The notes below the pieces were generated by a model. The model was not told the origin of the DNA. It saw only the letters and a list, made by a program, of their open reading frames with translations, and searched no databases. The translations under genes were made by a program, and so were the position numbers. DNA of 64,000 nucleotides from Clostridiaceae bacterium (GTDB lineage: Bacteria; Bacillota; Clostridia; DUPQ01), in the NCBI GenBank assembly GCA_012838235.1, contig DUPQ01000009.1, forward strand, positions 29,681 through 93,680, read 5' to 3'. Below are positions 46,032 through 54,611 of this stretch, one piece after another (position 1 is the first letter of the stretch; the number at the start of each line of letters is the position of its first letter).

Positions 46032-47152
46032 CTTAATACTACCTTATCCCCTTCTTCCAACCCTTCTAATACTTCGTAATAAGCATCAAAAATATCGCCG
46101 ATCTTAATTCGGACACGCTCTATAGTCTCATCCGGTAATATCTTATAGACCTGATATACAAACGGTTCCTCCGGGTCGTCCGTTTTTTCCATATCTACTG
46201 CACTTCTGGAAACAATCAATACATCGTACGCTTCTCTTCTTATCAATTTACCGGTAAACTCCTGATAGAACACCACATCTTCGGGAAGTTTGTTATCGTT
46301 AAGCTCCAATGCCAGATATAAGTAGGCTCCGCCGCTGAAATAACTCAAATCATTTACATACTCTTTTTTAAACGTCATATTGCTCATGCTGACACGGCCG
46401 GAATATGTCCTATCCGATTGCTCGTCATATAATTCCATTCCGGTGCCTTCGAAACACAGCGTAAAGGGGTATGCGGCATATTCATTCTGTTCTCGTGCAT
46501 ATGTCAACAGGATACCGTCTTCAATTTTGCATATATGAAAAACCAGTGTCTGCACTTCATCCGTGGAAACCGTATCTCCCTCTATTTTGGCTATGTAACC
46601 GTCAACCGGTGCTCTCAATGTATATTTGTCCGGTATGGCATTAAAGGAGTCCAGAGCGTTTTTTGCAACCGCATAGGCTTTTTGAAGGTTTTGCAGAGTC
46701 TGCTCGTTAATCTTTCCCTGCTGATACTGGATATATGCATTCTCATATCGTATTTCCGCTCTTCTTTTATTCCAATTGACTTGAAACTCCGCATCTTTGT
46801 TTACTTCATATACATACTCTACTAAAATATCGCCTTCCATGACATAGTCGTTGGGTTCAACATACAGCTTTTGTATCTTAGCCCGGGCTATTTCGCTTTG
46901 CACTATTGTAGTTTTTTTCGGATTGTTCACATATACTAATCGTCTTCCGAATTCTTCACCTAAGTCAAATCCCTCAAATACATCGGTTTTTCTTACTTCA
47001 AAACTATCCAATTCCACCTTTTTTTGCTCAATCAGCTCCGGCTGTACGGCATGATATCTGCCTTCCAACGGATAGAAATATGTGCAACCTGTAAGAAATG
47101 AAAGCATTACGGCGGCAATAATAAACAGGATAATAAATGATTTATTCTTCAT
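46028..47152 (-). CDS. HlyD-like lipoprotein adaptor, second copy
   Basis: 374 aa from MKNKSFIILFIIAAVMLSFLTGC, a signal peptide with lipobox LTGC. The track start at 47236 reads 28 residues into the ATPase; the ATG at 47152 has GGAGGAG six bases upstream. Lipoyl-type half motifs (KLYVEPNDYVMEGDILVEYVYEVN and YTLRAPVDGYIAKIEGDTVSTDE) flank a helical hairpin (RRAEIRYENAYIQYQQGKINEQTLQNLQKAYAVAKNALDSF). The end, RIKIGDIFDAYYEVLEGLEEGDKVVL, is the usual adaptor C-terminus. Second of three adaptors, which differ strongly from one another. Confidence 0.85.
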   Translation of the reverse strand: MKNKSFIILFIIAAVMLSFLTGCTYFYPLEGRYHAVQPELIEQKKVELDSFEVRKTDVFEGFDLGEEFGRRLVYVNNPKKTTIVQSEIARAKIQKLYVEPNDYVMEGDILVEYVYEVNKDAEFQVNWNKRRAEIRYENAYIQYQQGKINEQTLQNLQKAYAVAKNALDSFNAIPDKYTLRAPVDGYIAKIEGDTVSTDEVQTLVFHICKIEDGILLTYAREQNEYAAYPFTLCFEGTGMELYDEQSDRTYSGRVSMSNMTFKKEYVNDLSYFSGGAYLYLALELNDNKLPEDVVFYQEFTGKLIRREAYDVLIVSRSAVDMEKTDDPEEPFVYQVYKILPDETIERVRIKIGDIFDAYYEVLEGLEEGDKVVLR

Positions 47153-48164
47153 CTTTCTCCTCCGTATATATAACAATCTTTTCTTCTTCCATCTTAATTC
47201 GCACTTTACTGTTGTTGGGAATCTTGGCAAGTTCAAGATATTCTTCGGGTATTTTTAAGCGTCCCTGCCTGTCTACTACAATCATTTCCTCATGAGTTTC
47301 CGACTCTTCCACTCCGGTCATTCTGTCTAATTCCATTATCTGTTCTTTATAGGATTTTTTCTTGATATACTCGCTTCCCGTTCTTCCGTCTTCAATTGTA
47401 ACTACCCTGTCCACATTCTTTGATATTGCTCTGTCATGTGTGACTATAATGATGGTAACTCCGTATTCCGTATTCAGTTTTCGGAAAATATTGTATATCA
47501 ATGCCGCAGTAGCGGTATCCACCGCTCCGGTAGGTTCATCAGCAAGTAATATTTTAGGGTCGTTTGCCATTGCTATGGCTATGGCTACTCTTTGCTGTTC
47601 TCCTCCGGAAAGCTGTGACAAACGGTTTTTCATTCTGTCTTTAAGTCCCATTAAATCTAAAAGTTCAGCGGCACGCTTTTTGGCATCCTTCCTGCCTGCA
47701 AGTATCATGGGTATCTCCACATTATGAATGGCCGGCAAATAAGGTATAAGGTTTCTTGCGTTGTTCTGCCACACGAAACCTACCTTCTCCTTCTTATATC
47801 TCAGCAGTTCCGACTTTTTCATTCTTAACAGATTTTCACCGTCCACTATCAGCGTTCCCGCGGAAGGCACGTCCAGACCTCCTATTAAGTTCATCAGAGT
47901 GGATTTACCGCTTCCGCTGTTACCTATTATTGCCATCATCTCGCCTTTTTTTATCTCCAGTTCCAGCCCCTGCAGAGCAACCACTTCGGTATCCTTGGAT
48001 TTATAAATCTTTACCAACCCGTCGCAAAAAATGATATGATCGGGTGTGTAACCCGGTATTTCCGACTCATCCTGACCGTAGAAATTCTTGGTCTCCATCT
48101 CGTCAGAATCGGTTTTGTGTTTTTTAAAGACGGTATTAAAGAATGATTTTATCTTTTTAATCAT
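47142..48164 (-). CDS. ABC ATPase with AbrB-like C-terminal domain
   Basis: 340 aa, longer than the usual 225-250 for this class. An N-terminal basic helix (MIKKIKSFFNTVFKKHK) and linker of about 45 residues precede a MacB/LolD-type ATPase: Walker A IIGNSGSGKSTLMNLIGG, signature RLSQLSGGEQQRVAIAIAM, Walker B PKILLADEPTGAVDTATA, H-loop IIIVTHD. After about residue 285 there is MIVVDRQGRLKIPEEYLELAKIPNNSKVRIKMEEEKIVIY, which matches the swapped-hairpin AbrB/MazE fold by pattern. Whether it binds DNA, or only dimerises the ATPase, is unknown. The ATG overlaps the first ATPase stop (ATGA). Confidence 0.88.
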   Translation of the reverse strand: MIKKIKSFFNTVFKKHKTDSDEMETKNFYGQDESEIPGYTPDHIIFCDGLVKIYKSKDTEVVALQGLELEIKKGEMMAIIGNSGSGKSTLMNLIGGLDVPSAGTLIVDGENLLRMKKSELLRYKKEKVGFVWQNNARNLIPYLPAIHNVEIPMILAGRKDAKKRAAELLDLMGLKDRMKNRLSQLSGGEQQRVAIAIAMANDPKILLADEPTGAVDTATAALIYNIFRKLNTEYGVTIIIVTHDRAISKNVDRVVTIEDGRTGSEYIKKKSYKEQIMELDRMTGVEESETHEEMIVVDRQGRLKIPEEYLELAKIPNNSKVRIKMEEEKIVIYTEEKDEE

Positions 48165-48835
48165 TTCACTACCCTCCCGTCTTCCAGCCTTATAACATTA
48201 TCGGCAAGCTCAATCATACTCGGATCATGCGTTGTCATTATTATTGTCAGTTTTTCTTCATCCACAAGATGCCGAAACAGTCGAACTATTCTCAAACCTG
48301 TCTTTGTATCCAACTCCGCGGTCGGTTCATCGGCAAATATTAATTCCGGCCTTGCAACTATTGAGCGTGCAATGGCAACTCTTTGCTGCTCTCCTCCCGA
48401 AAGCTGGTGCGGTTTATGTTTCATTCTTCTTTCCAGACCGACAAATGTCAATGCTTCCTTAACCAGCCTGTCCCGTTTCTTGGGATGCACCCCCGCCATA
48501 CGAAGACCGAACTCGACATTCTCATATGCATTGAGTACGGATATTAAAGCTACCGACTGGAAAACGAATCCCATGCTCTTTCTTCTTATTTCATCCCGCT
48601 TATTCTCGCTTAAATCGGAAATCTCCCTGTCATGAAAGAATATCTGTCCCGAAGTAGGCCTGTCCAATGCACCGGCTATATTCATAAGCGTTGTTTTACC
48701 CGACCCCGACCTGCCTGCAAGCATTGTAAGCGTACCGGGTTGTATGGATACATTTACATCCACAAGAGCATGTACTGTCTGGCTTCCCTGCTTAAAATCT
48801 CTGCATATATCCACGGTTCTCAATAATACAGCCAT
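48161..48835 (-). CDS. ABC transporter ATPase, MacB/LolD type
   Basis: 224 aa, a minimal ATPase. Walker A TMLAGRSGSGKTTLMNIAGALDRP, Q-loop FVFQSVALISVLNAYENVEF, signature HQLSGGEQQRVAIARSIVARP, Walker B LIFADEPTAELDTKTG, H-loop IIMTTHDPSMIELADNVIRLEDGRVV. All catalytic residues are present. Its start shares one base with the stop of the FtsX-like gene upstream (TGATG). Two ATPases and two permeases in one operon suggest a heterodimeric machine or two related complexes. Confidence 0.92.
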   Translation of the reverse strand: MAVLLRTVDICRDFKQGSQTVHALVDVNVSIQPGTLTMLAGRSGSGKTTLMNIAGALDRPTSGQIFFHDREISDLSENKRDEIRRKSMGFVFQSVALISVLNAYENVEFGLRMAGVHPKKRDRLVKEALTFVGLERRMKHKPHQLSGGEQQRVAIARSIVARPELIFADEPTAELDTKTGLRIVRLFRHLVDEEKLTIIMTTHDPSMIELADNVIRLEDGRVVK

Positions 48836-51669
48836 CAGTCTTCTCCTAACTTCAGTGCCTGATCTATCTTTAATTTGGATATGAACCTTATAAGCACCGA
48901 TAATCCGATAATTAACGATACACCCGTTATAACATAAATCCTTATGTAATCAATTCCGTCTCTGTAAGTGGCAAAAGGAAGGTATTGATTGCTTAATGTC
49001 GACATTCTCTCAAATAAAGGAACAAACAGCTGACTGGCAACACCGCCTATCACAATACCCGCAATAACCGATACGAAAGAAATCATCAGCTGTTCATAGA
49101 ATATCATTCTGTATAATTCCCCTTTGTTCATTCCCATTGCACGGAAAATACCGAATTGCAATACTCTCTGTCTGACCGATATAATCCAGAAAATTATAAA
49201 ACCGATACAGCACACTATCATGGATATTAAGAAATCCAGTGTCAATATTCCGTTCATTCCGTTCAGAATGGAATTCTTCTTAGCCAACGTTACATTATAG
49301 TCGGTGAAATTTATACTGTCTATGGTTTCTTCCGGTCCCATTTTTCCTTTTATATCCGCCAGAACCTGACTGTCCAAAACACCGTCTTTTTTATCTATCA
49401 ATATCCTGCCTCTTGTATCAAAATCCTTCATTACGAAATAGTTGTCACGTGTCATGACAATAAAGCGTTCGTCTGTCATTGCCGGCCAGTAATCCACTAC
49501 CGCCACCACAAGGGCATTCTCTACTAAATTTTCGACAGTCACACCTTCTATAACAGACGTATACACATAATTCATAAACTGTCCCTCTTTCACCCCGTAT
49601 TCGTTTGCGAGCGATCTGGATATTATCATGCCCTGAGGGTAAGAGGACAGAGTATTCAATATGTGATTAATGGGAATACCTTCATTCAAATCTTTCCGTA
49701 ATTTTACAACATTGCCGAATTCGTACGGCTCAATCCCCATAAATACTATAGGTTCTCTTGAAGGCCTGGTTTCGGTCTTGTAATAATAATATGTAGTGTA
49801 ATTTTCAACGAAATCGGAATTACAGTATAACCGCGCAAAAGACATAAGAGCTGCACCTTTAATGGGTTTGTAATCGAAAGTTCCCTTATCATTGAGTACA
49901 ATCAGGGTAGGTACAAAAGATGCGTCCGCACCTATTTCATAACGGATATTATCTTCCAGATTCTCATTAAGAGTCCTACCGGAATTGGCATTGAAAATAC
50001 CCACGCCTATCGTAAGAATGAGGAAAATCATTATAAAATGCTTGTAGTTACCGCCGCGGGAAACATGCATTAATGCATTGTATGATGCCGGTTTCCAATG
50101 CCTCTTTCCTATGATAAACACAAGTTCCGTCAGATAAGGGAACAACCTGATAAACAATAACCCCAATCCCAATATAAACATGGTTACCGCCAGGAACAAT
50201 GTAAAATCCACCTGTGCCGATTGCACATCCTGGATATATTTGCTCATTTGTTCATAATCATAAAGGAAATATAGCGAGACACCAATCAGAATGACATCCA
50301 AGAACATAATCTGCCAGAAAGATCTCCTGGATTGGTCTGCTATGCTCTGCTTGAGCTGAACAATTGTATACTTTGATGCTTTGTATGCAGGTACCAGAAT
50401 CATTATGAGATATATCAGAGCACATACTACGGCATACAACAGAGAAGTGCTTTCAAACCTGACTTCAATTGCCGTTCTGTTGACAAATTCCATGAATCCG
50501 TTTGCCGCTCCGAGAAGATGACACAGCAATCGCGCAAGCAATATACCTAAAACAAAGGAAACTACCGCTATGACAATACCCTGTCCCAGATAGATAAGAA
50601 AAATCTGATTTCTGCTTGCACCTCTGCTCGCCAAAGTGGCTATTTCCGATTTTTCCCTGTCCATCATCAACCGAGAAATCATGACAACATACATCCCTAT
50701 CATCAAAATGACCGGTATTATCAGAAGCAGAAACATCTTCTGCATAGTCTGCATGTCACGATTATAGTTGCTTATAATGGAAATATAGTTGTTCGATGTA
50801 TTTATAATTACGCCCGTAACACTGCTGGATGTGGATAAAGCCTGCGTAGCCTGTGAGATATCATTGGCATATCTTAAGCGGACGGTGGTATAGTCAAAAG
50901 CTGCAAACCAGTTTGCCTGATTTAAAGTAATCCGTGATTCTTTTAACATTTCCTGCATAATGTCAAAATCTATAATAAAAGCTCTTTCCGCAACAGAGAA
51001 AAAGGAAGCCGAAGATTCATTTACCTTTACTATGCCTACAATTTTAATTTTTGCTATAAAATCATCATCGTCGGGCTTGTTGTAGACAAAATAGTAATCG
51101 CCTACCGACATCCGATATAAAGCGGCGGCATATTCGGATATTACCGCCTCAATCACTCCTTCTTCGGTACCCGTCTGCATAATGCGTCCGCCCACAACAT
51201 CAAAAACAGTCTCTGCATCTACAACGGAAGTAAGACAAAAATCCGTCTTTATCGTAAAGTTTCTATATGACGGCTTTTCTTCCTTCAAAAGATTATCCTG
51301 TTTTATCCTGTAATTGTTCTGATCCAGGACGGAATAAGTTTTGGTGGCAACACTGTTGCAGTCCTTCATAACTTCAACCGGCATATTAGCCATGTATTTG
51401 TTATAGAAAGTGTTATCAAGATTTTCGTATACTCGCTTGGAGGTATCGCTTCCCAGTCCGAAAAATGTCACATTGTATGATGCTTTAAACGGAAAAGTAT
51501 CAAATTGCACCTGCTCTTTTTTAAATTCGTTTACCAACATTGTGTTGTACATACCCGAAGCATACATGGGAATTGCCGCAGCTACCCCGATGGCAAATGC
51601 ACACCCTATGATAAGACAGATAACCATCCATTTATTATTCAAAATTTTTCTGAATATGAGTCTCAGCAT
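48835..51669 (-). CDS. FtsX-like ABC permease, first copy
   Basis: 944 aa, same domain order as the copy at 42037-44874 and obviously paralogous to it (MLRLIFRKILNNKWMVICLIIGCAFAIGVAAAIPMYASGMYN; later RQRVLQFGIFRAMGMNKGELYRMIFYEQLMISFVSVIAG). Between the membrane sets are two large outer domains of about 250 and 220 residues, typical of mechanotransmitting type VII permeases, but with the central six-helix insertion of longer family members. It follows the first adaptor by one base, so the two are coupled. Substrate unknown. Confidence 0.9.
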   Translation of the reverse strand: MLRLIFRKILNNKWMVICLIIGCAFAIGVAAAIPMYASGMYNTMLVNEFKKEQVQFDTFPFKASYNVTFFGLGSDTSKRVYENLDNTFYNKYMANMPVEVMKDCNSVATKTYSVLDQNNYRIKQDNLLKEEKPSYRNFTIKTDFCLTSVVDAETVFDVVGGRIMQTGTEEGVIEAVISEYAAALYRMSVGDYYFVYNKPDDDDFIAKIKIVGIVKVNESSASFFSVAERAFIIDFDIMQEMLKESRITLNQANWFAAFDYTTVRLRYANDISQATQALSTSSSVTGVIINTSNNYISIISNYNRDMQTMQKMFLLLIIPVILMIGMYVVMISRLMMDREKSEIATLASRGASRNQIFLIYLGQGIVIAVVSFVLGILLARLLCHLLGAANGFMEFVNRTAIEVRFESTSLLYAVVCALIYLIMILVPAYKASKYTIVQLKQSIADQSRRSFWQIMFLDVILIGVSLYFLYDYEQMSKYIQDVQSAQVDFTLFLAVTMFILGLGLLFIRLFPYLTELVFIIGKRHWKPASYNALMHVSRGGNYKHFIMIFLILTIGVGIFNANSGRTLNENLEDNIRYEIGADASFVPTLIVLNDKGTFDYKPIKGAALMSFARLYCNSDFVENYTTYYYYKTETRPSREPIVFMGIEPYEFGNVVKLRKDLNEGIPINHILNTLSSYPQGMIISRSLANEYGVKEGQFMNYVYTSVIEGVTVENLVENALVVAVVDYWPAMTDERFIVMTRDNYFVMKDFDTRGRILIDKKDGVLDSQVLADIKGKMGPEETIDSINFTDYNVTLAKKNSILNGMNGILTLDFLISMIVCCIGFIIFWIISVRQRVLQFGIFRAMGMNKGELYRMIFYEQLMISFVSVIAGIVIGGVASQLFVPLFERMSTLSNQYLPFATYRDGIDYIRIYVITGVSLIIGLSVLIRFISKLKIDQALKLGED

Positions 51670-51670
51670 A

Positions 51671-52672
51671 TTAATTGGTCCCCGTTATAATCATAGTATC
51701 CTCATCAATACCTTGCCCGGGAAGTATTTCCACTTCCGAAGATGAAGCCAATCCTATGTTTATTTCCATATTCGTGGGGGTATTATCTTTTAATACCCTT
51801 ACCGCAGCTGTTTTCTGATCTCTAATAGTAACAGCATATTTCGGGAGTTTGAGTACATCATAAACTTCATCAATTATTACTTTGATTTGCACTACTTCTC
51901 CCGCAGTTACCGCATCCATATCATCCAATCCGAACGAAAGATTTGTTCCCTCGGATGTTAACACATATCCGTCATATTCAATTTCTTTACTGACAATTAT
52001 CACACTCGCTCCGGGCTTCAATTTAGAGGCATTGGCAGCGGATGCGGTACCGCTGATGCTCTTATATTGTCCCGTTGCAATAGAACAGAATCTTATAGTC
52101 TTACCGATAGGAGTACCTTTTGCAATATCATTGGTAAAGGAACGAATATTTACTATAAAGCCCGATTGTGATGCCCGAAGCTCCTTATTGGTCATGTAAG
52201 TATAAAGGTCGTCATACTTCTCTTTTGCATGATTATAAGCAATTTCCGCCCTTCTGAACTGATACTCGGTGGCGGCATTCTTCACATACAGGTCCTGTAC
52301 CCTTATAAACTCGTTCAAGGCATTTAAATAAGTGTTCTCCACCTGCTCTCTGTCTTCGCGGTCGGACAGTACGGCTATCAACTGTCCTTTCTCTACATAC
52401 TGTTCGTTTTCCACAAACAATTCTTCCAGATATCCGTCTACCGAAAAAAACTGATCCTGCAGGTTCTCATACCTGTTAGCAACATTACAAAGAATGGTTA
52501 TGGAGTTTACAATATCTCCTTTTGTGGGATTTATAGTCTTATACTCCACGGGAGCCGTTGAGGGAACAGGCAATAACAGCATCTCATCTTCCTTGGGGAA
52601 GATTGACATACAACCTGTCAAACAAATCAATAATATTATCAGTAGTATGGAAATATATGCTTTTTTAATCAT
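51671..52672 (-). CDS. HlyD-like lipoprotein adaptor, first copy
   Basis: 333 aa. Leader MIKKAYISILLIILLICLTGC (lipobox LTGC). Adaptor features: LFVENEQYVEKGQLIAVLSDREDREQVENTYLNALNEFIRVQDLYVKNAATEYQFRRAEIAYNHAKEKY is a helical hairpin entering from a half lipoyl motif; LRASQSGFIVNIRSFTNDIAKGTPI is its other half; the C-terminus LKLPKYAVTIRDQKTAAVRVL, then VEILPGQGIDEDTMIITG completes the barrel domains. First gene of the seven-gene ABC operon, 13-20 bases after the predicted transcription start. Confidence 0.85.
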   Translation of the reverse strand: MIKKAYISILLIILLICLTGCMSIFPKEDEMLLLPVPSTAPVEYKTINPTKGDIVNSITILCNVANRYENLQDQFFSVDGYLEELFVENEQYVEKGQLIAVLSDREDREQVENTYLNALNEFIRVQDLYVKNAATEYQFRRAEIAYNHAKEKYDDLYTYMTNKELRASQSGFIVNIRSFTNDIAKGTPIGKTIRFCSIATGQYKSISGTASAANASKLKPGASVIIVSKEIEYDGYVLTSEGTNLSFGLDDMDAVTAGEVVQIKVIIDEVYDVLKLPKYAVTIRDQKTAAVRVLKDNTPTNMEINIGLASSSEVEILPGQGIDEDTMIITGTN

Positions 52673-52691
52673 TTGAAATCCTTATGTAGGC

Positions 52692-52697
52692 ATTATA
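52692..52697 (-). promoter_or_regulatory. -10 element of the adaptor/FtsX/ATPase operon
   Basis: Minus strand TATAAT, about 20 bases before the first start codon. The -35 at 17 bases is TTTTAA, very poor, which fits dependence on an activator such as one binding the repeats at 52741-52761 (about -56 to -76). Confidence 0.6.
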
Positions 52698-52740
52698 GCC
52701 CATTAACATATCAATTAAAAGCATTTTACTGCAAAACATT

Positions 52741-52761
52741 ATGAACTTTTCATGAACTTTT
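52741..52761. promoter_or_regulatory. 11-bp-period direct repeat, likely response-regulator site (ABC operon)
   Basis: ATGAACTTTT at 52741-52750 and 52752-52761, separated by one C. The same tandem occurs at 40590-40610 before the second lipoprotein. In the direction of the operon it reads AAAAGTTCATGAAAAGTTCAT, upstream of the weak promoter. The downstream gap 52762-52804 shows nothing else. Confidence 0.72.
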
Positions 52762-52804
52762 TATAAATCTTTTCAAAAACCGCAGGAAATATCACAATAA
52801 TCTG

Positions 52805-53539
52805 TTAATATTCCTGAAGTATTTCAGCCGTCACTGTATTTGCAAAATAAGTTGAAGCCTCCATGAGATATTGTCTCAAATCCGAATATGGCGGGAAGTG
52901 TGTCAGTATAAGCCTTTTTACATTCAGTTCGGCTGCCAGCATGCCGCATTCTTTTGCACAAAGATGAGCGGCATTTGTTTTGCTCTTCTGCTTTGCAAGC
53001 AAAGCCGAATCAATCAGTAAAGTATCGACACCGCAAGCAAAATCCTTTAAATCTTCCGGTTGCGCCAAATCGGATGAATAAACAAAATGATTATTAATCT
53101 TTACGGCATATGTTTCCACGGGATGTGTGGTTTGCTTAAAGTTTAGGATAAAAGAGTCTCTCTCTATTACCGATGATTCGTCGATATATATAAGGTTAAA
53201 CTCATCACATTTCAATATAGATGCTACATTTTCCGGCTCTTTCGGCAAATATATATCCATTTTTCTCCCTTTCACCTGAAGAGCATATCTCAAGACCAAC
53301 AAATCCGACATATGATCAAAATGAAGATGGGTTATTACAACAAAAGATATATCTTCAATGTCGAATTTCTTTTGGAAATTTGCAAGACAACCGCTTCCCA
53401 AATCCAAAATTACAAGACCTTTACTGTCTAAAGTCTTATTTCCGCTTCTGCAATCTTTATTATTCTCTACTACATATCCCGAACAGGCTCCGTCTTTTGC
53501 AGGGAAAGGTCCGTTATTTCCCAGAACGGTTAATTTCAT
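52805..53539 (-). CDS. MBL-fold metallo-hydrolase (RNase Z-like)
   Basis: 244 aa. Start MKLTVLGNNGPFPAKDGACSGYVVE is typical of RNase Z/phosphonate-type MBL proteins. Zinc site: ITHLHFDHMSDL, then a His in TTHPVETYAV, an Asp in FVYSSDLAQP, and His in LILTHFPPYSD; all ligand positions appear to be present. AHLCAKECGMLAAELNVKRLILTHF is the family C-terminal helix. Cytoplasmic; substrate unknown, and at 244 aa without an exosite arm it is unlikely to be tRNase Z. The ATG lies within the last 26 bases of murG, so it is in the dcw transcript. Confidence 0.85.
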   Translation of the reverse strand: MKLTVLGNNGPFPAKDGACSGYVVENNKDCRSGNKTLDSKGLVILDLGSGCLANFQKKFDIEDISFVVITHLHFDHMSDLLVLRYALQVKGRKMDIYLPKEPENVASILKCDEFNLIYIDESSVIERDSFILNFKQTTHPVETYAVKINNHFVYSSDLAQPEDLKDFACGVDTLLIDSALLAKQKSKTNAAHLCAKECGMLAAELNVKRLILTHFPPYSDLRQYLMEASTYFANTVTAEILQEY

Positions 53540-54611
53540 TTACAACCTCCGAAAACTCTTCATAAACTCTCTGATTGGCATCACGTATACCCAGCGAATA
53601 GGCGTTTTCCGACAGGGCGATAAGTTTCTCTTTATCACCTAAAAGATTCATAATCTTATCGTAAAGAACCTTGGAATTAAATTCACTGTTATCGTATATA
53701 ATCTCACAGGCATTCGCTTCATATATCTGCTCGGCATTTTTCTCCTGTGCGTTATCCGGCACAAAAGGAGAAGGTATTATTATCGAAGGCATACCCATGG
53801 CAAGCACTTCGCTTATTGTGGTCGCACCTCCTCTGGTTACCATAAGGTCGGCGGAAGCGTATACGGTATTGCGGTCGTATATATAATCGTGAACGGTTAC
53901 ATTCTTAAGTGTTTTGGTTATCTTTCCCGTAACCTCTTCATAGTGCCTTTTACCGGGAGCGAAAATCAACTTAAAATCCGTCTCCTTCATATATTCATTA
54001 ATCATACCTGTAACGGCATTGTTAATGGTCATGGCTCCCTGGCTGCCTCCTATTATCACAACGGTTTTCATACCATCGGCAGGCTGATACTTGTCAAAGT
54101 CGGAAAATGATTCATCTATCAGATTGCCGGTAAGTACGGTCTTTTTTGCTTTACTTAAGGATTTAAGTGCCGACTCGAAACTAACCATGGCAACATCCGC
54201 ACGTCTTGCCAGCATCCTGTTTGTAATACCGGGATATGCATTCTGTTCATGAATAAGTATCTTGGCTTTGTATAAGGAAGAAATGTATATTGCGGGACCG
54301 GACACAAATCCTCCGGTACCTATAGCAATATCCGGCTTAAATCTTTTTATTATCTTACCGGCCTGGAATAATCCTTTAATTAGAACAAAGAGTGTTTTTA
54401 TTGACCTTAATCCGAAAGGACGTTTGAAACCCTCTATTTCTATGAACTCTATATCAAATCCCTCTCTGGGTACCAGATCTTTTTCCAACCCTTTTTCCGA
54501 TCCGATAAACAGTATCTTATACCCGGGATGATTATTTTTTATCTTCTTTGCTATGGACAGTGCGGGATTTATGTGTCCTGCCGATCCGCCGCCGGCTATC
54601 AGTATATTCAT
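53514..54611 (-). CDS. murG: UDP-GlcNAc:lipid I transferase MurG
   Basis: 365 aa GT28 glycosyltransferase at the inner face of the membrane; it makes lipid II from lipid I. N-terminus MNILIAGGGSAGHINPALSIAKKI (family GGTGGH loop, here GGGSAGH), the GTGGFVSGPAIYISSL segment, ILIHEQNAYPGITNRMLAR, and the C-terminal TRGGATTISEVLAMGMPSIIIPSPFVPDNAQEKNAEQI nucleotide-sugar site. The ATG overlaps the ftsW stop (ATGA). Confidence 0.96.
   Translation of the reverse strand: MNILIAGGGSAGHINPALSIAKKIKNNHPGYKILFIGSEKGLEKDLVPREGFDIEFIEIEGFKRPFGLRSIKTLFVLIKGLFQAGKIIKRFKPDIAIGTGGFVSGPAIYISSLYKAKILIHEQNAYPGITNRMLARRADVAMVSFESALKSLSKAKKTVLTGNLIDESFSDFDKYQPADGMKTVVIIGGSQGAMTINNAVTGMINEYMKETDFKLIFAPGKRHYEEVTGKITKTLKNVTVHDYIYDRNTVYASADLMVTRGGATTISEVLAMGMPSIIIPSPFVPDNAQEKNAEQIYEANACEIIYDNSEFNSKVLYDKIMNLLGDKEKLIALSENAYSLGIRDANQRVYEEFSEVVNEINRSGK

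Noticed and set aside
52805-53539. tRNase Z
   Set aside because: The protein is short and lacks the flexible exosite arm; only general MBL motifs are visible.
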